Assembly (NCBI GenBank): GCA_018457135.1
Contig: JAGGDU010000092.1
Span: forward strand, 1 to 36,442
Reading direction: 5' to 3'
From: Trichodesmium erythraeum GBRTRLIN201
Lineage (GTDB): Bacteria; Cyanobacteriota; Cyanobacteriia; Cyanobacteriales; Microcoleaceae
DNA: 36,442 nucleotides
Part shown: in pieces, positions 34,518 through 36,442 of the stretch
Layout: every line of letters begins with the position of its first letter
Numbering within the stretch: position 1 is the first letter of the stretch
Position numbers and translations under genes: made by a program
Notes under the pieces: model-generated
The model's input: only the letters and a program-made list of their open reading frames with translations
Told to the model about the DNA's origin: nothing
Databases searched by the model: none

Positions 34518-35078
34518 TTAAAAATCGACTCTTTTATATTTATGATATCCTTCAGGACAGTCAACTGAGCTACCATTAACAACTGGAAAGTCTTTCGACA
34601 AAGCTACACTGTGATAAATGCTGGCTCGACAAATTAAACAATAAAATTTCTCTTGGCTTGACATAACTGCAAGTCCTACAAAAGTAGATAAAGTGGGTTC
34701 TTTTGGTTCTGCATATATAGGAGCAATTCTATCATTTTTACCATATTTAATTAAACCAAAATGATAGTATTTACCCTCGCCTTTGGGGTCATTAGATTTG
34801 TTGTACATTCTGCCGTTTTTTAAGTAATGGCTTTCTTGAGCAATACACTGTCTTGTCAATCCATCAATAACTTCCTGGCGACTGATTTCATTGTCTTTTG
34901 GCTCGAATATATAATCGAGAACATAAGGAATTAGCAAAGGTAGAAAGCATGTAAACAAAAAAAATAAGAATCATCTTCCTACTTTAGTTCTCAATAAAAA
35001 GTTAATGACAAACCTCTCAAATATAACTTTCCCTAACAAATTCCAAATAAATTCCCAGAAATTAAACCTATTACTCAT
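34518..35078 (-). pseudogene. Type IV pilin-like (G/H family) gene with an in-frame TGA
   Basis: A strong Shine-Dalgarno (AAGGAG, 35089-35094) precedes an ATG at 35078. The frame reads MSNRFNFWEFIWNLLGKVIF and on to RTKVGR, then TGA (34971-34973) as codon 36, then continues in the same frame with FLFFLFTCFLPLLIPYVLDY to the stop at 34518. The total is 186 residues if the TGA is read through. After the hydrophobic segment comes the layout of cyanobacterial pilin-like G/H proteins: ECIAQESHYLKN-type helix (here RQCIAQESHYLKNG), TLSTFVGLAVM, YCLICRAS and CPEGYHK with paired cysteines. The TGA stands exactly where a Gly before Phe would be the prepilin peptidase cut site (GGA to TGA is one change). 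The ORF from the TTG near 34958 alone lacks a proper leader. Confidence 0.55.
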
Positions 35079-35907
35079 ATTCTTTTATCTCCTTGCATTT
35101 TATTATTTTTATAATCAGGACTTACGTAGCACAGCTATATATGGTGTATTTGGATGAATTTTTCAGATATTTGCAGTACAATTAGTACCTTTGCGTAAAT
35201 CATGATAATACAAAAAATTACAGTTTAGTAAAAAAATCCATATAACAATCCCAAATAGGTTGTGACAATTCAAAAAGTAGAGATAAACTCCGAAACTTTT
35301 GCCCATTGGCTATTGCCTCTTGTCTATTCCCAAAAAGCGGTTAGACTTTGGACACAAACAAAATAGAATTATTATAACTACATTTAATCTTATCAACTTT
35401 TTTAACAGAAACTAACCATTTACAGCAGATTCCAAGTATGTAAAGTACAAAGATTAACAATTAAATGTTTGTAGTGCAGACATCTTAGCAGCTTGGGTGT
35501 ACCTCACTAAGGTGGAATTCGCTGTAATTACTTTTAAAACACCTAATTGCCTCTAACAAACCTCTGACTTTATTAATTTTGTAGTAGAGGTGAAGGATAG
35601 CGATATCCCCATCGACTACCTCAGTGAAACCAAAGACATGTTTGATAGTGCTTTGGTTTCGTCCCTCAACCTAACCTACAGCAAATCATCTTGTAGGGTG
35701 CTTTACAGTACTTTTCAGATTGATGAACCACATTGTCATAACCAAAATCCTATAGGGTCAATGGCCATTCGCCCCTACTGTAGTCTACTAAAATAAAAAG
35801 CACTGTAATGAAATGTGACACACTAATACGCCTAAAATATAGCTTGGGTAGAATGAGTACGATTCGTTTGGCTTAACGGGCTCATAAGTAAGTTGGCCAG
35901 TCCCAAA

Positions 35908-35935
35908 GTAGGGACATTGCATGCAACGTCCCTAC
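35908..35935. repeat. 28-bp palindrome, widespread cyanobacterial repeat type
   Basis: gtagggacattgcatgcaac followed by gtccctac is a near-perfect palindrome (one mismatched pair) with TTGCATGCAA at its centre. The same word, usually gtagagacgttgcatgcaac, is scattered in many cyanobacterial genomes. It could form a 14-bp hairpin. Confidence 0.75.
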
Positions 35936-36078
35936 AAGGTTTTGGTTATGGCGATGTAATTTATCAATTTCAAAAGCGCTGCAATATAGTTTCATAACTA
36001 ATTTCTACATCGTAAGCGCTGCTATCTACAGCGCGAACAATGACAGCATATTTCGGGCAAATGATGAAAATTATATAG

Positions 36079-36097
36079 TGCGGGTATCTTGCCCGTA
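36079..36097. repeat. Small inverted repeat of the gcgggcaagatgcccgc type
   Basis: gtgcgggtatcttgcccgta is a diverged copy of another common cyanobacterial short palindrome. It lies just outside the minus-strand remnant at 36105-36314. Confidence 0.5.
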
Positions 36098-36104
36098 TGG
36101 GCGC

Positions 36105-36442
36105 TCATGATAGCAAAGGAAAACACTGTATATTTAGCTCCTGTGCATTGTCTAAGTAGCGTAGGAATATACCATCAATGACTTGGGTTATGTTGCTGGC
36201 TATTTGCAACAAGATTTCTCTAGAGACTCTGGTTTCGGTATCCGCTAATTGGTGGGGACGATCGCTCTTGGTTCCAACATTCAAGATCTGAGATTTCCCA
36301 TTCTGTGCTAGCAAGTTTGGAACCGAGGAATTGGATAATATCAGGGAGATAGACTGCTAACTACAGGAAAAAAAGCTTGACTTATAGAACCCCTGAGTGG
36401 ATCTTTTTTTGCCGTTCAGGCGATATAGCTACCGCCACCATC
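36105..36442 (-). other. Possible decayed coding sequence at the right edge
   Basis: On the minus strand one frame (36105-36314) reads LADTETRVSREILLQIASNI then TQVIDGIFLRYLDN, and another overlapping frame reads DIIQFLGSKLASTEWEISDL. Further upstream, MVAVAISPERQ begins at about 36441. None has a full-length frame or a family I recognise. Broken fragments of one gene, or chance, are both possible. Confidence 0.25.

Larger units (their letters stand above)
35079..36104. other. Gene-poor stretch with interspersed repeats
   Basis: About 1 kb without a convincing gene. CAGGACTTACG near 35117 matches the end of the 88-bp element at 26444. A 68-codon ORF (35590-35796) starts at GTG and has no recognisable features; part of it (35694-35720, 35795-35812) resembles decayed palindromic repeats (tgctttacag/ctgtaatg). 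I do not annotate it as a gene. Confidence 0.4.

Noticed and set aside
35590-35796. 68-codon plus-strand ORF
   Set aside because: GTG start, no ribosome site, no recognisable features, and partly made of decayed repeat words.

Overview
The window looks like a piece of a filamentous cyanobacterial chromosome of the Trichodesmium/Okeania type. This is inferred from the low GC content, repeated HIP1 octamers (GCGATCGC, for example near 3390, 5665, 6409, 8342, 11003, 19562, 24526 and 32385), an Oscillatoriales-like gene set, long non-coding spacers, decayed genes and small palindromic repeats typical of such genomes. Species cannot be fixed without a database search.

Left part (1-5956): a TPR gene on the minus strand runs off the left edge and ends in a nearly identical 12-residue repeat array. 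A bestrophin-type anion channel follows, also on the minus strand. Next is a full-length ubiD-family decarboxylase gene broken by two in-frame stops and two frameshifts. Then, on the plus strand, comes a zinc-ribbon/NYN/LOTUS protein with probable RNA-related function.

Lipid A block (6065-11641): lpxC, fabZ, lpxA and lpxB lie on the plus strand. A membrane-anchored protein of unknown function, with a divergent OmpA-like C-terminus, is inserted between lpxA and lpxB. Behind it are a small duplicated-repeat hypothetical protein, a DUF2809 membrane protein and, on the minus strand, a CobA-HemD fusion of the tetrapyrrole pathway. A roughly 1.3 kb gene-poor stretch (15020-16381) holds probable gene remnants and short repeats.

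Main system (16382-33895, all plus strand): twelve genes that look like one large signalling or conflict system. Three P-loop GTPases are followed by a large membrane protein resembling GTPase-associated (GAP1-type) proteins, a membrane protein with a C-terminal FHA-like domain, an exported von Willebrand A (vWA) protein, and a vWA-membrane-FHA-like protein. A compactly folded RNA candidate and a 129-residue orphan come next. Then follow a soluble vWA protein with a doubled KTVKM tail, a double zinc-ribbon FHA protein, a pseudokinase-PP2C phosphatase fusion, and a zinc-ribbon Ser/Thr kinase with TPRs. My reading is that the kinase and PP2C control threonine phosphorylation, the FHA-like modules read it, the vWA proteins act as metal-dependent adhesion or assembly modules on both sides of the inner membrane, and the GTPases with their large partner form the NTP-driven core. 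No secretion-system structural genes are seen.

Right end (33896-36442): mostly decayed. It holds a fragment of a pheophorbide-a-oxygenase-like Rieske protein, a pilin-like gene interrupted by an in-frame TGA, and cyanobacterial palindromic repeats. No tRNA, rRNA, CRISPR array or intact transposase was recognised.
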